Positions 63,358 through 64,000 of a DNA stretch of 64,000 nucleotides are shown here, piece after piece. Each line of letters begins with the position of its first letter. Position 1 is the stretch's first letter. The notes beneath the pieces are model-generated. The model was not told the DNA's origin and did not search any database. It saw nothing but the letters and a program-made list of their open reading frames with translations. The translations under genes were made by a program, and so were the position numbers. Source of the stretch: Gammaproteobacteria bacterium (GTDB lineage: Bacteria; Pseudomonadota; Gammaproteobacteria; JAURND01); assembly GCA_035546635.1 (NCBI GenBank), contig DASZWJ010000022.1, positions 1-64,000 on the forward strand, read 5' to 3'.

Positions 63358-64000
63358 ATGTCAAATCCTAATCACATGCAGGCAGTAATTTTTAAAAGAT
63401 ATGGCGGTAGCGAGGTGCTTGAATACGCAGAAGTACCAGTACCAAATTTTGGGGATGATGAATTATTAGTTCGCGTACACAGCGCCGGTGTCAGTCCATT
63501 TGATATCCATGTGCGTGAAGGTTGGTACAAAAAAGATTATTATACTTTACCGATTATTTTAGGTTGGGAATTATCTGGCGTAGTAGTGGCAATTGGCAAG
63601 CATGTCACGCAATTTAAAATAGGCGATGCAATATTTTCCTATCCTAACGCACTTCGTGTCGGCAGTTCTTATGCAGAGTATAATGTAATTAAAGCAGAAG
63701 AGGCGGTACTTAAGCCTGCTGCAATCAGTCACCATGAAGCTTCCGCTGCCTCAATGAACGCGATCACAGCTTGGCAAACTTTATTTGATGTGGCTAAAAT
63801 ATCGGAAGGACAGCGCGTATTAATTCAAGCGGCAGCGGGTGGTGTCGGTCATCTAGCTGTGCAATTAGCTAAATGGAAAGGTGCTTATGTGATCGGCACG
63901 GCCTCTGCCAAAAATGCAGAATTTCTCAACCAAATTGGCGTTGATGAATATGTAGATTATACAAAAACACCTCTTGAAAAAGCCGTAAAGCCAGTCGATG
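63358..64000 (+). CDS. NADP-dependent medium-chain reductase (quinone oxidoreductase type), truncated by window edge
   Basis: The first 214 residues are present; the gene runs off the right edge. The start MSNPNHMQAVIFKRYGG has AGAGGGTG upstream. The catalytic-domain strand VRVHSAGVSPFDIHVREGWY and the Rossmann motif IQAAAGGVGHLAVQLAKWKG followed by AYVIGTASAKNAEFL place it among the zinc-free quinone oxidoreductase/MDR family. No zinc-binding Cys cluster is seen. It follows the Old Yellow Enzyme gene directly, so both may handle reactive carbonyls. Confidence 0.9.
   Translation, partial: MSNPNHMQAVIFKRYGGSEVLEYAEVPVPNFGDDELLVRVHSAGVSPFDIHVREGWYKKDYYTLPIILGWELSGVVVAIGKHVTQFKIGDAIFSYPNALRVGSSYAEYNVIKAEEAVLKPAAISHHEASAASMNAITAWQTLFDVAKISEGQRVLIQAAAGGVGHLAVQLAKWKGAYVIGTASAKNAEFLNQIGVDEYVDYTKTPLEKAVKPVD

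Overview
The window looks like a chromosomal segment of a gammaproteobacterium, most likely of the Legionellales (Legionella/Coxiella/Aquicella/Berkiella-like). This is inferred from AT-rich DNA, a decayed S24-type regulator cassette, a SEL1-repeat protein, several lineage-specific coiled-coil proteins, and gammaproteobacterial housekeeping genes (infA, trxB, nrdAB, serS, zapE, fadE, clpB). The species cannot be fixed from sequence alone. No rRNA, tRNA or CRISPR array was seen.

Layout. 1-1744 is a graveyard: the edge of a probable ISL3-type insertion sequence, then three decayed minus-strand genes (partner protein, S24/LexA-like regulator, VUT-type transporter). A LysR regulator, a small unknown protein and zapE follow. 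4555-15089 is the infA, trxB, nrdB ... nrdA block on the minus strand. Here nrdA and nrdB, normally adjacent, are separated by about 5 kb of accessory DNA. That DNA holds an MNT-HEPN fusion, a nonsense-mutated DUF6364-like antitoxin, a plasmid-type Rep_3 initiator and a short aromatic-metabolism cluster (CMD-family protein, intradiol dioxygenase, lipocalin-like protein, CHMI-type isomerase). nrdA keeps a tandem pair of NrdR-like boxes upstream.

15332-21524 carries a nucleoside phosphorylase, a secreted L,D-transpeptidase-like protein, an ATPase, serS, crcB coupled to a DUF190 gene, and an RMD1/YagE protein. 21868-28160 is a respiratory cluster: a four-haem cytochrome c, a caa3-type oxidase (coxB with fused cytochrome c, coxA, cox11, coxC). 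28198-34187 holds a SEL1-repeat protein, a membrane protein, a CNNM/CorC-type protein and two unknown genes. 34398-41839 has a leucyl aminopeptidase and a full long-chain beta-oxidation set fadE-fadI-fadJ. 42009-54205 is more accessory: two unknown proteins with a shared-looking core, an IlvD/Edd dehydratase, a secreted unknown, a 1243-residue candidate effector, a sodium:solute symporter with a small membrane partner and a coiled-coil unknown. 54313-64000 contains clpB behind a heat-shock-like promoter, a shikimate-kinase-like protein with a broken P-loop, a threonine dehydratase/RidA pair, a DUF4143 ATPase, a VanX-type dipeptidase divergent from a double-GNAT protein, an Old Yellow Enzyme and a truncated medium-chain reductase.

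The most unusual genome-scale signal is a set of nested intergenic palindromes (at least three families, some inside others), found beside nrdA, the cox genes, pepA, fadE, fadI/fadJ and ilvD-like genes.
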